A stretch of DNA of 64,000 bases, taken from Psychrobacter urativorans (GTDB taxonomy: Bacteria > Pseudomonadota > Gammaproteobacteria > Pseudomonadales > Moraxellaceae). The stretch spans positions 18,234-82,233 of the forward strand of contig NZ_CAJHBR010000017.1 of assembly GCF_904846695.1 (NCBI RefSeq). The letters are read 5' to 3'. A program made the translations under genes and the position numbers. This document shows, piece by piece, positions 28,168 through 37,550 of the stretch; the stretch's first letter is position 1; every line of letters begins with the position of its first letter. Below the pieces are notes generated by a model, which was not told where the DNA came from, did no database searches, and saw only the letters and a program-made list of their open reading frames with translations.

Positions 28168-29664
28168 ATGAGTCAATTTATGGGTTTATATGCTTGTGAA
28201 CAGTCAAAAATAGCTACTGGCTCTAGGACGGTACTACTAAGCTACTTATTTAGTGCCTGTTGCGCCTTCAGTGTAGTACAAACTGCAACAGCTGCACCAT
28301 TAACTACTGTTAAGACTACTAATCCTACTGCCAGCTTGCAGCTTATAGACTTGCAAGGGGATGAAAACGAGGTGTCAGCAGATAATGGAATGGATACTCT
28401 AGAAGATGATGACAGTGGCATAAATACTAGCGATAAAACTGGGGGTTGGCTAGAAGGCGAACGCGCAGACAGTAACCCTCTAGTGGACAGTACTGACTAC
28501 ACTGAATCGATAAATACGGATATCCCAGTTGAAGTCGATCAGGTCTCTTTGAATGCAATCTCCCCTCAAACGCTGAAGACTTTTGTAGCTTTAGTGGATT
28601 TAGTACGCCGTGACTATGTGGATCCGGTGAACGATGAAGAGCTATTTGAGAACGCAATGAGCGGTATGTTGACTAAACTTGATAGTCATGCTGAGTTTTT
28701 GGATGCTGAAGCTTATGAGAATCTGCGGGCTTTTACCGAAGGTGATGTCGGTGATATCGGGGTAAAGGTTAGTTATAAAGCGGAAGAAGGATATTGGGTA
28801 GTCGTTGAAGTAGCGGATGATTCACCAGCGGATAAAAAAGGTATTACAGTAGGTGATTACATTCATCAGATCGATGAATTTAAGTTGGATGAAGACAAGC
28901 AAACTAACGATATCGTGCAGCTACTATCAGGTGTTGCTGGGACTCAAGTTGACATAGTAATATCGAAAGCAGGTCGTCGCAAACGCACTATCACCCTACA
29001 GCGTAATAACAATCATCCACAAGCTATAGAGACGCGCTTAGTCGATGGCATAGCTATTATAAAGCTACCTACTTTCCAAAATAACAGTCGTGAAAAAGTC
29101 TTACAAAGCTTGACCAGTTTGGATGCACCCGTATCAGGTATTCTATTAGATCTACGCGACAATCCGGGTGGGGTTCTGACTTCAGCGGTGCAGATTGCCA
29201 GCCTGTTTATGGATAACAGCGATATCGTGCAAATAAAAAGCCGTGAAAGCGCATTACGTACTTTATCTACTCGCGGTAGTGCTTTATTTAAGCCTTTACC
29301 GGTCGTAGTGCTACAGAATCGTTATTCAGCTTCAGCAGCTGAAGTATTGGCCAGTAGTCTGCAAAGCCAAAGGCGCGCTATGATTGTCGGCGAAGTCAGC
29401 TACGGTAAGGGTTCAGTACAGTCCGTTATACCGCTTAACAATGAACAAGCAGTAAAATTAACCGTTGCTCATTATCTGACTGCGACTGGTGAAAAAATAG
29501 ATGGTATCGGTGTACAGCCTGACGTTACTTTATCGGGTAGTGAGAGCAGCTGGGAGCAACAAGCGCTGGATTTATTACGTCAACAAGTGAAGACATCAGG
29601 TATTCGCTTTGTGCAGCAAAGCCCAATCGTTGATAGTGAGATTAAGCCAAAGGTTGCAGAGTAA
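28168..29664 (+). CDS. ctpA: C-terminal processing protease (S41 family)
   Basis: A 498-aa periplasmic tail-specific protease. Signal sequence (about 20-42), acidic low-complexity region (50-115), helical segment, PDZ domain (about 190-280: GVKVSYKAEEGYWVV, SPADKKGITVGDYI) and S41 core. The core has the catalytic Ser in RYSASAAEVLAS and Lys in VSYGKGSVQSV. It likely trims envelope proteins and murein hydrolases. Start at 28168; an in-frame ATG at 28180 is an alternative. Convergent with pilR (57 bp). Heptamer repeats upstream may alter expression. Confidence 0.93.
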   Translation: MSQFMGLYACEQSKIATGSRTVLLSYLFSACCAFSVVQTATAAPLTTVKTTNPTASLQLIDLQGDENEVSADNGMDTLEDDDSGINTSDKTGGWLEGERADSNPLVDSTDYTESINTDIPVEVDQVSLNAISPQTLKTFVALVDLVRRDYVDPVNDEELFENAMSGMLTKLDSHAEFLDAEAYENLRAFTEGDVGDIGVKVSYKAEEGYWVVVEVADDSPADKKGITVGDYIHQIDEFKLDEDKQTNDIVQLLSGVAGTQVDIVISKAGRRKRTITLQRNNNHPQAIETRLVDGIAIIKLPTFQNNSREKVLQSLTSLDAPVSGILLDLRDNPGGVLTSAVQIASLFMDNSDIVQIKSRESALRTLSTRGSALFKPLPVVVLQNRYSASAAEVLASSLQSQRRAMIVGEVSYGKGSVQSVIPLNNEQAVKLTVAHYLTATGEKIDGIGVQPDVTLSGSESSWEQQALDLLRQQVKTSGIRFVQQSPIVDSEIKPKVAE

Positions 29665-29721
29665 ATTATTCTAACAGTAACGGTTTAATATCCTCTAAGG
29701 TTAATAATCAACAACGCTCTA

Positions 29722-31440
29722 CTATTCATCATCAATCTCTAGCTTTTTCATCCGGTAACGCAAGGAGCGAAAGCTAGTACCTAATAATTCAGCAGCTTGG
29801 GTTTTATTACCCTCGGTTTGTTTGAGGGCGGCGATGATTAGACGCTTTTCCTGCTCCTGCAGATAGGTTTCTAAGCCGCTTGCAGGCAACTGTACAGTAT
29901 CACCAGCACTGGGGGTGGAAGGCGTTGATTGCGGGCTAGTTGCTGCACTGGCCGACTCTCCAGAGCTGGCAAGCGTTTGAGCATTATTAATAGCCTTATT
30001 ATGTTGCATAGGGGCGGGGTTGCTGACAAGGGTAGTGTTATTTGACGAGCTAATAGCAGTAGGATAAGTTTGGCTACTAACCCGATAAGGATGTAGATTG
30101 GTAGTAGTAGACTGAGCACTGTTATTTTTTATTGTATTTGCATTATTTTCTGAACCGTAGCTATCGTCAGCAACTTGAGCAACTTGAGCAACTTGAGCAA
30201 CTTGAGCAACTTGAGCAACTTGAGCAACTTGAGCAACTTGAGCAACTTGAGCAACTGGCATTGGTTCAGTAGCGTCTACTAGTCCTAAGTGGGTAACATC
30301 GATAACATCAGTCTCTGATAAAGTAATCGCTCTTTCGAGGACATTGCGCAGCTCACGTACGTTACCAGCAAACGCATGCTGTTGTAGACGTTGATAAGCA
30401 CTAGCACTCAATTGTGGTGTAGACGACAATTGCCATTCTTTAGCAATCAAAGCCAAAAAATACTGAGCTAAAGCTGGAATGTCATCACGACGCTCATTGA
30501 GTGCTGGTAGCGTTAATTCAATCACATTAATACGATAGTATAAATCTTGACGAAAATCGCTGTCCTGTACTAATTGGCTCAAATCTTTATGAGTGGCTGA
30601 GAGAATGCGGATATCTACTGGCACCTCCTTAGTATCACCAATAGCTCGTACAGTCTTTTCTTGAATAGCCCGTAATAGCTTGACTTGCATAGGTAAGGGT
30701 AAGTCTGCGACTTCATCTAAAAATAAAGTCCCACCATTGGCTTGTTGAAACAGACCTAACTTATCGGCTACCGCCCCAGTAAAGCTGCCTTTTTTGTGAC
30801 CAAAAAACTCTGATTCCATTAGCTCTGAGGGTATTGCGCCACAATTCACTGGCACAAAACTGCCATCACGGCGTGGGCTCAAGTCATGGATTAGCCTAGC
30901 TACTACTTCTTTTCCTGTGCCTGAGGCACCTGATAAGAACACTGGAGCTTGTGAACGCGCTAGCTTTAGGATAGTTTTTTTGAGGCTTTGCATCACGGCT
31001 GCATTACCAATCAATCGGCTATCTAATAGCTGCTGTTCAGGACTTTGAGTGCTGGATGTTTGATCATCAGTGTCTTGACGTACTACTTTTAGAGCATTTT
31101 CGACTAATTGACGCAGACGAGGCAGCTCAAGCGGCTTATTAACGAAATCAAAAGCGCCGAGCTTGAGTGCTTCGATGGCTAAATCCATACTACCAAAGGC
31201 AGTGATCACCGCTACTGGTGTAGGGGAGCTATTACTGATTTGTCTGACTAACTCTAGTCCTGAGCCATCGGGAAGTTTAAGATCAGTCAAGCAAAAGTCG
31301 TATTGGTTTTTTTCCCAAAAGAGCTGAGCCTGCGCTAAAGTATAAGCAACATCGCACTTGATACCCATTTTAGTCAAAGTGATCTGCATCAATCGGCATA
31401 GGTCCATTTCATCATCAACGACTAACGCAGTTGCTGTCAT
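29722..31440 (-). CDS. pilR: Sigma54-dependent response regulator PilR
   Basis: A 572-aa NtrC-type activator. Receiver domain 1-120 with phospho-acceptor D53. AAA+ domain about 140-385 with Walker A GASGTGKE (171-178), GSFTGA loop (218-223) that touches sigma54, and Walker B GGTLFLDE (236-243). Fis-type HTH at the C-terminus (NKTQAAELLGTSFRSLRYRM). With pilS upstream it should control type IV pilus (pilA) transcription. Between AAA+ and HTH is a long low-complexity linker with nine VAQ repeats (about 397-424), longer than usual. The 9-bp DNA unit keeps frame when copy number changes. Confidence 0.93.
   Translation of the reverse strand: MTATALVVDDEMDLCRLMQITLTKMGIKCDVAYTLAQAQLFWEKNQYDFCLTDLKLPDGSGLELVRQISNSSPTPVAVITAFGSMDLAIEALKLGAFDFVNKPLELPRLRQLVENALKVVRQDTDDQTSSTQSPEQQLLDSRLIGNAAVMQSLKKTILKLARSQAPVFLSGASGTGKEVVARLIHDLSPRRDGSFVPVNCGAIPSELMESEFFGHKKGSFTGAVADKLGLFQQANGGTLFLDEVADLPLPMQVKLLRAIQEKTVRAIGDTKEVPVDIRILSATHKDLSQLVQDSDFRQDLYYRINVIELTLPALNERRDDIPALAQYFLALIAKEWQLSSTPQLSASAYQRLQQHAFAGNVRELRNVLERAITLSETDVIDVTHLGLVDATEPMPVAQVAQVAQVAQVAQVAQVAQVAQVAQVADDSYGSENNANTIKNNSAQSTTTNLHPYRVSSQTYPTAISSSNNTTLVSNPAPMQHNKAINNAQTLASSGESASAATSPQSTPSTPSAGDTVQLPASGLETYLQEQEKRLIIAALKQTEGNKTQAAELLGTSFRSLRYRMKKLEIDDE
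30171..30251 (-). repeat. In-frame 9-bp tandem repeat in pilR
   Basis: Nine perfect copies of CAACTTGAG (plus-strand reading), coding for repeated Val-Ala-Gln on the minus strand, followed by a partial copy. Confidence 0.97.
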
Positions 31441-31587
31441 ATATAACCTCGTTTATTCAAAAGTACTAAAGATTGTCAATTTTTTAATAATTATGCTCGC
31501 CAGTAGTAAGCAGTTTTTATTTAGCATTTGCCACCTATATAGTTATGTTTTAGGGGGTGACGATGCCGATCAATAGCGCTTAGATGT

Positions 31588-33423
31588 TTATGCTTTAAAG
31601 TTTTTAATAGGCTCGATAGAGGAAGCCACAGCTGGGATTACTAAGCGAAAGCAAGTTTTTGCGTGTTCTGGCACGTAGGAGAGCTGAGCATGATTGGCCT
31701 CACTAAACGCTTGTGATAAATATAGCCCTAAACCCGTACCTATTCTATCAGTAGTAAAAAAGGGTTCGAATAAGTGCTCGAAATTCTCACTAGCCACCCC
31801 ATCACCAGCATCTAAAATGTCAATTATAACATCGTTCTGTAGGCCGTAAATTTCCACTTCTACATAAGCGTGAGAATGAGCGTAGCTGCTGTAACGCAAA
31901 CCATTGTTAATCAAGTTAATCAATACTTGCTCCAACTGATGAGTATCAAACTGGATAATAAGCTGGGTGTGGATACGCAAAAATACATCGTGACTATAAA
32001 AATGGTTATTTACAAATAGGGGCATCCAACTAGCAATTTCTATCAGTTGCTGATGAGGTTGTTGCTGTCGTGACAGCTTTAACACATCTTCAATAATACG
32101 GTTAACCCTTTTAGTCTGCGCAAATATTATCTTATATAATTCATGATTGGCTTCTAGGTCGACAGCTGAGGGCGATGCTAACCGCTGGTTATTACTGTTG
32201 CTATAAATGTCGTTATTATCGTTAGTAATAGCCTGCGCATTAATGTCTTCCATTAGTAGCTGGCTGGCTTGGGAAATAGCTGCTAAAGGATTACGTATCT
32301 CGTGAGCGATACTGGCGGTCAATTGACCTAATGAGGCCAGCTTTAACTGTTGAGCACTAGTCTGTTCACGGCGTAAATCTTCGAGCAGTACCAGCTGACT
32401 GGCATCTTTTAGAGGAATAATTTGGATACGTAATTTTTTGATAGTCGAACTTCCCACTATCTTAGGCAGCTCGTATATAAAAGTACGTGATTGATTAGTA
32501 GCCAAAGTCAGATAGCTCTCAATCAAAGAGTTATGCTGCTTAACTAGCTTTTTTTGAAAGGTAATCAACGGGTTAGGATTATTTTTACCATCACCTTTAC
32601 TGAGGATATCACTATTCTTGGCAGTTTCTTGGCTGCGCGTAGCTTTGTTAGTAGGGCCAGAATCACTAGCCGCTACTACTTCAGGTTCTATACCTAATAG
32701 TTGATAAGCGGCGCAATTGGCCAAAACCACGTAGCGCTTATCGACTACTATCATACCGTTTATCATTTGACTGATAACTTCTTGGTTAATAGTGTTAAGT
32801 CGCGCCACTTCGTGTGTTTGCCGTAATGCCATCCCTTCGGCATTTACCAAGCGCTGAGACACTGACCAACTCAAGAATCCTACGGCTAAAAAGCTGGCAG
32901 ATATCAGTAAGGCATCGCCTAGATTGACTAAGCTCATACTGTTAGCTATGGCATAAAAGAACTGCTGATAGATAACAAAAATAACAGCCAACAAGGTGAC
33001 AATCAAGGCTTGGGTACTATTAAGTAGCAAAAAGCTAGCAGCTACCACCACCATATATAGCATAGTTAATTGCAGATCTGCTGCGCCATTGGCATACAAT
33101 AATAAGCTTAAAATGATGATATCTAATACTAAGCCGAATAAAAGCTGTTGACGTGGCTTATGAGTCACGACTAAAAATAGCCCAAATAAAATAAGGCTGA
33201 GCAGCACATAAAAGCTGAGGGCAGTCTGCTGTAGTAGGCTAGGAAGCACTAAGCCATTATTTACTTTACTAGTGATATAGACCATCAGCATCAAAAACAC
33301 ACTGACAGCAAGTCGATAGCTATTGTAGATAATACCTAAGCGTCGCAACGGTGCCGATGGTAGCGTCTCGGCTTGTTGAAAATAAGCATTAATGGCAGTC
33401 ATGACGCTAGAGGAAAGTTTCAT
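31588..33423 (-). CDS. pilS: Sensor histidine kinase PilS
   Basis: A 611-aa inner-membrane kinase. Six hydrophobic helices (about 36-190), a PAS domain (about 205-345), then the dimerisation box SIAHEIRNPLAAISQ with H374, and HATPase motifs N (LINLINNGLRYS), G1 (DILDAGDGV) and G2 (TGLGLYLSQAF). It pairs with pilR 147 bp downstream. The PAS domain holds an inserted polar segment (about 252-290) and the kinase a Ser/Asn-rich loop (near 405-420), neither of known function. Type IV pilus control is inferred from the family. Confidence 0.9.
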   Translation of the reverse strand: MKLSSSVMTAINAYFQQAETLPSAPLRRLGIIYNSYRLAVSVFLMLMVYITSKVNNGLVLPSLLQQTALSFYVLLSLILFGLFLVVTHKPRQQLLFGLVLDIIILSLLLYANGAADLQLTMLYMVVVAASFLLLNSTQALIVTLLAVIFVIYQQFFYAIANSMSLVNLGDALLISASFLAVGFLSWSVSQRLVNAEGMALRQTHEVARLNTINQEVISQMINGMIVVDKRYVVLANCAAYQLLGIEPEVVAASDSGPTNKATRSQETAKNSDILSKGDGKNNPNPLITFQKKLVKQHNSLIESYLTLATNQSRTFIYELPKIVGSSTIKKLRIQIIPLKDASQLVLLEDLRREQTSAQQLKLASLGQLTASIAHEIRNPLAAISQASQLLMEDINAQAITNDNNDIYSNSNNQRLASPSAVDLEANHELYKIIFAQTKRVNRIIEDVLKLSRQQQPHQQLIEIASWMPLFVNNHFYSHDVFLRIHTQLIIQFDTHQLEQVLINLINNGLRYSSYAHSHAYVEVEIYGLQNDVIIDILDAGDGVASENFEHLFEPFFTTDRIGTGLGLYLSQAFSEANHAQLSYVPEHAKTCFRLVIPAVASSIEPIKNFKA

Positions 33424-33705
33424 AAGAGTGCCAAAGTATTAGGGTCCATTGATCATTCACAAGTAAATACTGCTGTGGTCGACTACTTAACAGACCCAAA
33501 AACAAGACTTAAAACCAATAGCGCCTAACCCGTCTTATGTATCTATTTATGGCCCTACTTATAGCCCTACTTATAGCCCCGCGAGTTATCAGCTTTTGGG
33601 TTATCGACTTCCTAGACCTTACCATAACTCATTAACCATTAACCATGGGCTATGGCTTAATAAGCCGATGCAATAACCACATTGCACAGCCGCCTATTGT
33701 CTGCT

Positions 33706-34341
33706 CTATGGTTTGATCAGCCCATGCCGAATAGCCATATGAGTCAATTTGACATCGCTATCAACGCCTACTTTTTCGTAAATACGATAGCGGTAAGTGT
33801 TAATAGTTTTAACGCTTACAAATAATTGATCAGCAATCTGCTGTGGGCTTTGACAGTTGACTACCATCATAGCGACTTGCTTCTCACGATCACTTAGTAA
33901 ATCAAACGGTGAGGCTGCATTATCTGATAACAACACTTCTGCTAACTGTTCTGCTACATCATGACTGAAGTAGCGCCCCCCTTGATACAGCTTTTTGATA
34001 GCACGTATCATTTCATCCAGCGGAGTACCTTTAGTGATATAACCATTAACCCCAGCTTTGAGTAACATAGAAGGATAAGGCTGGGTGGCCATACTGCTCA
34101 CCGCTAATATCTTAATACCCATATTTAATTGTACTAAGCGTTTGGTAGCTTCAACGCCGCCAATATTGGGCATATTGACATCCAGTAGCACCACATCAGG
34201 GCTAAGTTGTTTGGCCATTTTTATCGCCATGTCACCGCTGTCAGCTTCGCCGATTACCTCGATATCTATACTGTCAGATAGCATACGACTGATGCCCATA
34301 CGTACTAAATCGTGGTCATCTACTACTAATACTCTAATCAT
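33706..34341 (-). CDS. GacA/UvrY-like LuxR-family response regulator
   Basis: A 211-aa two-domain regulator. Receiver (1-120) with DD8/9, D54 in VVLLDVNMP and K in YITKGTP. The LuxR HTH follows (about 145-205: LSDREKQVAMMVV, IADQLFVSVKTINTYRYRIYEKV). The sequence is close to GacA/UvrY, the partner of GacS/BarA that switches on CsrA-sequestering small RNAs. No kinase gene is adjacent, consistent with the usual unlinked GacS. Divergent from pbpG, 420 bp apart. Confidence 0.88.
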   Translation of the reverse strand: MIRVLVVDDHDLVRMGISRMLSDSIDIEVIGEADSGDMAIKMAKQLSPDVVLLDVNMPNIGGVEATKRLVQLNMGIKILAVSSMATQPYPSMLLKAGVNGYITKGTPLDEMIRAIKKLYQGGRYFSHDVAEQLAEVLLSDNAASPFDLLSDREKQVAMMVVNCQSPQQIADQLFVSVKTINTYRYRIYEKVGVDSDVKLTHMAIRHGLIKP

Positions 34342-34761
34342 AGTTATACTCTTTACTGTCTAAGAAAATGCACGGTTGGCAAATGAGCTTAGAGCATGTT
34401 GAAAATAGCAAAAAATGTAAATCATTGACTATATTGCAATTTTTGCAGCTAAAATTGCTAATTATTGCTCGAATGTTAATAAATATTGCTGGCATCTAAA
34501 GAAAATGTAGTAGATTTTAACAAAATCCATAAAAAATCCATCAAGTCGCTTCATAGGATTAAACTTAAATGTAAAGCATGATACACTAAAAGTACAAAAG
34601 CTCTATATCAGCATACTCTATATCATTGTGAGTAACTATAAATGGATTTATTGTCTTTATCTAGAGGTACAGACAATCGATAATAAGCTCTTTATAGTGA
34701 CTACGCATACTAATTACGCTATGGTTTTATGACTAGAGTGTTACCCATCCTCGGAGGAAAA
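34342..34761. other. Divergent intergenic region, gacA-like / pbpG
   Basis: 420 bp without a gene. An inverted repeat ATTGTCT (34650-34656) / AGACAAT (34671-34677) lies about 100 bp before pbpG and could be an operator. GGAGG at 34753-34757 is the pbpG ribosome site. Confidence 0.5.
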
Positions 34762-35844
34762 ATGACAAATTTACCATTAACCAAACAGCAACTATTGGTT
34801 GCTATGATAACGTTGAGTTTGGGCAGTGCTGCACAAGCGGCATTAACCATTAATGGTTCTGAGTCTAGTGCACGTGTAAGTTGGGGTGGGGCTGATAGCT
34901 TGTCAGAAGCACGCAATATCATGTCTAACTCAAACAGCGGTTCTGCCATCAAAAAAGTCGATAACGGCTATGGCACTACTAACATAACTAATGCTAATAG
35001 TAGCAATAGCAACTACAGTAGTAGCAGCAACAGTAATACTTATAACACCACTTATCGTGGCAGTTTTGGCAGTAGTGATATGTTGCCAATCAGTACTGAT
35101 TCGCGCAGCGTAGCAGTAATCGATGCCGAAACTGGTGAATCTATCTATGAAAAAAATGCTAATACGGCTCACCCTATGGCCAGTATTACTAAAGTCATGA
35201 CCGCTATGGTAGTGTTAGATGCCGGCTTAGATATGCGTGAGGAAATAACCCTTGACGCTGAGGATTTTATTGGGCCTAAGCGTGCCAGCTCTAACCTTAA
35301 AGCAGGTGATCGTCTAAACCGTGCTGAAATGTTACTGATGGCCTTGATGAAATCAGAGAACCCAGCGGCTAAAAGCCTATCGCGTAATTATCCGGGTGGT
35401 TATAATGCTTTTATTCGGGCAATGAACCGTAAAGCAGAAGAGTTAGGCATGAGTACGGCGTACTTTGGTGATCCAACCGGCTTAGATAAGCGTAATGTTG
35501 CCTCATCAAACGACTTAGTAAAAATGGTTCGTGCTGCTGGTAATTATGACGTTATTCGCCGCTTTACTACCACTAAAAGCTATGAATTCTATGTCTCTAA
35601 CAGTAGAAGCGGTAATCGTACTTACTCAGCCAATAACACTAGTAGTCTAGTACGCTCAGGGGATTACCCAATTGGTATCTCTAAAACAGGTTTCATCAAT
35701 GAAGCAGGCCGCTGTGTAGTAATGGAAACCCGAGTGAATAACCGCCCAGCTATCATTGTGATCTTGGGCGCTAGTAGCTCAGCTACACGCTGGGGCGATG
35801 CCAAAAACATTTTAAACAGCTTAGCCTCTCGTCGCACCGTATAA
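34762..35844 (+). CDS. pbpG: D-alanyl-D-alanine endopeptidase PBP7
   Basis: A 360-aa low-molecular-weight PBP of the S11 type, cutting peptidoglycan cross-links in the periplasm. Signal peptide with cleavage near AQA-A (26/27). Then a Ser/Asn/Thr/Tyr-rich linker (about 54-105), then the core with SITK (S141, K144), SEN in LMKSENPAAK and KTG in GISKTGF. The ATG at 34762 is chosen because GGAGG stands just upstream and the signal peptide is correctly placed; an earlier in-frame start at 34729 would bury it. The usual length is about 310-340, and the linker accounts for the excess. Confidence 0.93.
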   Translation: MTNLPLTKQQLLVAMITLSLGSAAQAALTINGSESSARVSWGGADSLSEARNIMSNSNSGSAIKKVDNGYGTTNITNANSSNSNYSSSSNSNTYNTTYRGSFGSSDMLPISTDSRSVAVIDAETGESIYEKNANTAHPMASITKVMTAMVVLDAGLDMREEITLDAEDFIGPKRASSNLKAGDRLNRAEMLLMALMKSENPAAKSLSRNYPGGYNAFIRAMNRKAEELGMSTAYFGDPTGLDKRNVASSNDLVKMVRAAGNYDVIRRFTTTKSYEFYVSNSRSGNRTYSANNTSSLVRSGDYPIGISKTGFINEAGRCVVMETRVNNRPAIIVILGASSSATRWGDAKNILNSLASRRTV

Positions 35845-35923
35845 CTGACCAATCACAACGGGTGCCGTTTAAAAAGGTACGCTTCAAAAAAACATCCCAT
35901 TTAAACAAGTACCTGTATTATCT

Positions 35924-35958
35924 AAAAAGGCGGTTATACTCTATAACGGCCTTTTTTT
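35924..35958 (+). terminator. Terminator after pbpG
   Basis: AAAAAGGCGGTTATA / TATAACGGCCTTTTT stem (one mismatch) with 3-nt loop and eight T. Confidence 0.88.
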
Positions 35959-36014
35959 TGTTTTAAATTTTTCCGAATTTAGCACAATAATATGATTAGG
36001 ATAGACACATAGTG

Positions 36015-36728
36015 ATGACCGTAATAAGCGATAAAGCGTTAAAAAGTTCACTAAAAACGGCGGATAAAATAATACCCCCTCGATTATATCTACTGACCAA
36101 TGATGATGCGATAGAGGTGCTATTAACTAAGCTGGAAGCCGCTTTTGCGACAGGCTTGATCGGACTGATACAGATAAGACGCAAGCAAGTGCTAGCCCAA
36201 GTAAATGGCAGTGAGCAGCTGCATGATGAGGCATTACAAATCATTGCTTTGGCGCAAGCCTATAAAGTCCCTGTAATTATCAATGATGATTTAGACTTAG
36301 CGGTTAAGCTTGGAGTTGGCGTGCACTTAGGCCAAGGCGATGGCGATGTCCGTATAGCAAAACAACAATTAGCGCTCAATCAAATCATTGGTCGAACTTG
36401 TCATTATGATGGTGAGCTTATAAAAGAAGCGCAGCGTGATGGTGCAAGCTATGCGGCAATGGGAGCAATATTTGCTTCTAGTACTAAGCCCAAGGCCAAT
36501 ACTATAAGTCGTCAGCAGCTTGTAGCAGGCTGTCAGCTAGGCATTGATAAAGGAATTGATATTTGTGTGATTGGCGGTTTGACCGCAGAAAACATTAAGC
36601 AGCTATTAGGTTTACCGATTACTTATATTGCGGTAGTAGGTGATATCATGGACTTGCCAGTAGAGCGGATTGCCGAGCGTTGTCAGCAGTGGCAGCAGGC
36701 ACTTGACGATTGGCAAGCACCTACTTAA
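36015..36728 (+). CDS. thiE: Thiamine-phosphate synthase
   Basis: A 237-aa TIM-barrel enzyme joining HMP-pyrophosphate and the thiazole phosphate. LYLLTND, GLIQIRRKQ (substrate Arg/Lys), VIINDDLDLAVKLGVGVHLGQ and GRTCHYDGELIKEAQRDGASYAAMGAIFASSTK, with the phosphate loop VIGGLTAENI, are diagnostic. I take the ATG at 36015 rather than the preceding GTG. Unlike many genomes, no thiD/thiG neighbours and no TPP riboswitch-like element are seen in the short leader. Convergent with the dksA-like gene. Confidence 0.93.
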   Translation: MTVISDKALKSSLKTADKIIPPRLYLLTNDDAIEVLLTKLEAAFATGLIGLIQIRRKQVLAQVNGSEQLHDEALQIIALAQAYKVPVIINDDLDLAVKLGVGVHLGQGDGDVRIAKQQLALNQIIGRTCHYDGELIKEAQRDGASYAAMGAIFASSTKPKANTISRQQLVAGCQLGIDKGIDICVIGGLTAENIKQLLGLPITYIAVVGDIMDLPVERIAERCQQWQQALDDWQAPT

Positions 36729-36749
36729 TTTGGGCTAGTAATAGTACTC

Positions 36750-37079
36750 TTATTCAGCGTGATCCATACATAAAGTAGCATAAGGGACGGCAGCTAAACG
36801 CTGGGGCTGAATCTCTTCACCGCAAACATCGCATTCACCATAAGTGCCATTCTCTATATGGCTTAAAGCGTCCTGAACATAGATAAGATTTTGACGAGCT
36901 TCTGCTGCTAGTAGCTGGCGAGTATCGTTTTGACGAATAGCAATAGCTTGGTCTTCCCAGTCTTTATTAAGATCATCTTTGGGGTTTTGGATATCGTCTT
37001 CTATTTTACTAATACGTGTTGTATATTCTTCTTTAAGCGCTAATAGCGTTTGTTTGGCACTGTCAAAGTTTTTGCTCAT
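36750..37079 (-). CDS. TraR/DksA-family zinc-finger protein
   Basis: A 109-aa protein with an N-terminal coiled coil (about 5-78) and a C-terminal finger, C83-x2-C86-x17-C104-x2-H107 (ECDVCGEEIQPQRL ... CMDH). It is shorter than DksA (151 aa) and lacks the DxxDxA tip in standard form. It belongs to the short DksA/TraR paralogues that may bind the RNA polymerase secondary channel. The last zinc ligand is His, not Cys, as far as sequence shows. Monocistronic, AGGAG ribosome site. Function inferred only. Confidence 0.85.
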   Translation of the reverse strand: MSKNFDSAKQTLLALKEEYTTRISKIEDDIQNPKDDLNKDWEDQAIAIRQNDTRQLLAAEARQNLIYVQDALSHIENGTYGECDVCGEEIQPQRLAAVPYATLCMDHAE

Positions 37080-37550
37080 TTAAATCTCCTGAAAATGGTG
37101 GCTGTTATTATTGTTTACTGCTCTATCATAAAGCTGACTGTTAACGACTACCACCACTAAATGTTACTGCAAGTGGAGTGGTTGAAAATATTGTAAATTC
37201 TAGTAAAAAATAATACTGGATGTTACTGTCTGACTACTACTAAAGTATAAGCGTGCTAGTTAAAAAAATTTAGCCATATGATTGAGGTATTTGCTAGTAG
37301 AAGTTGACCTTGTAGGACACTCAGGCTTAAAATACAGCGAATTGTGGTAACCTCAAGCCACTATAAATAATCTAAGTTGGCTTAGGGTTATTATAAAAGT
37401 GGCTATTTTTAATATAGCTATTTTTAATCTAGCCGTTTTTAACCTAGCTATTATGAAACCGTCTATTACAGAACTATCTAGTACAGTATTATCCATTACA
37501 AAACTAATTATCAAATGACTTACTATAAAAGTTAATAAACAGGAGCGGCA
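37080..37550. other. Intergenic region upstream of pgk
   Basis: 471 bp with no gene. It holds a 15-bp tandem repeat (37402-37446) followed by AT-rich sequence. AGGAG precedes the pgk ATG. Promoters for pgk and the minus-strand dksA-like gene must be here, but none is clear. Confidence 0.5.
37402..37446 (+). repeat. 15-bp imperfect tandem repeat upstream of pgk
   Basis: Three units of about GCTATTTTTAAT(A/C)TA at 37402, 37417 and 37432 (the last with three changes), in the pgk leader or promoter region. Confidence 0.8.

Noticed and set aside
30171..30251. CRISPR or regulatory repeat
   Set aside because: In-frame coding repeat within pilR.
35930..36014. TPP riboswitch before thiE
   Set aside because: The leader is too short and holds only the pbpG terminator; no conserved TPP motifs seen.
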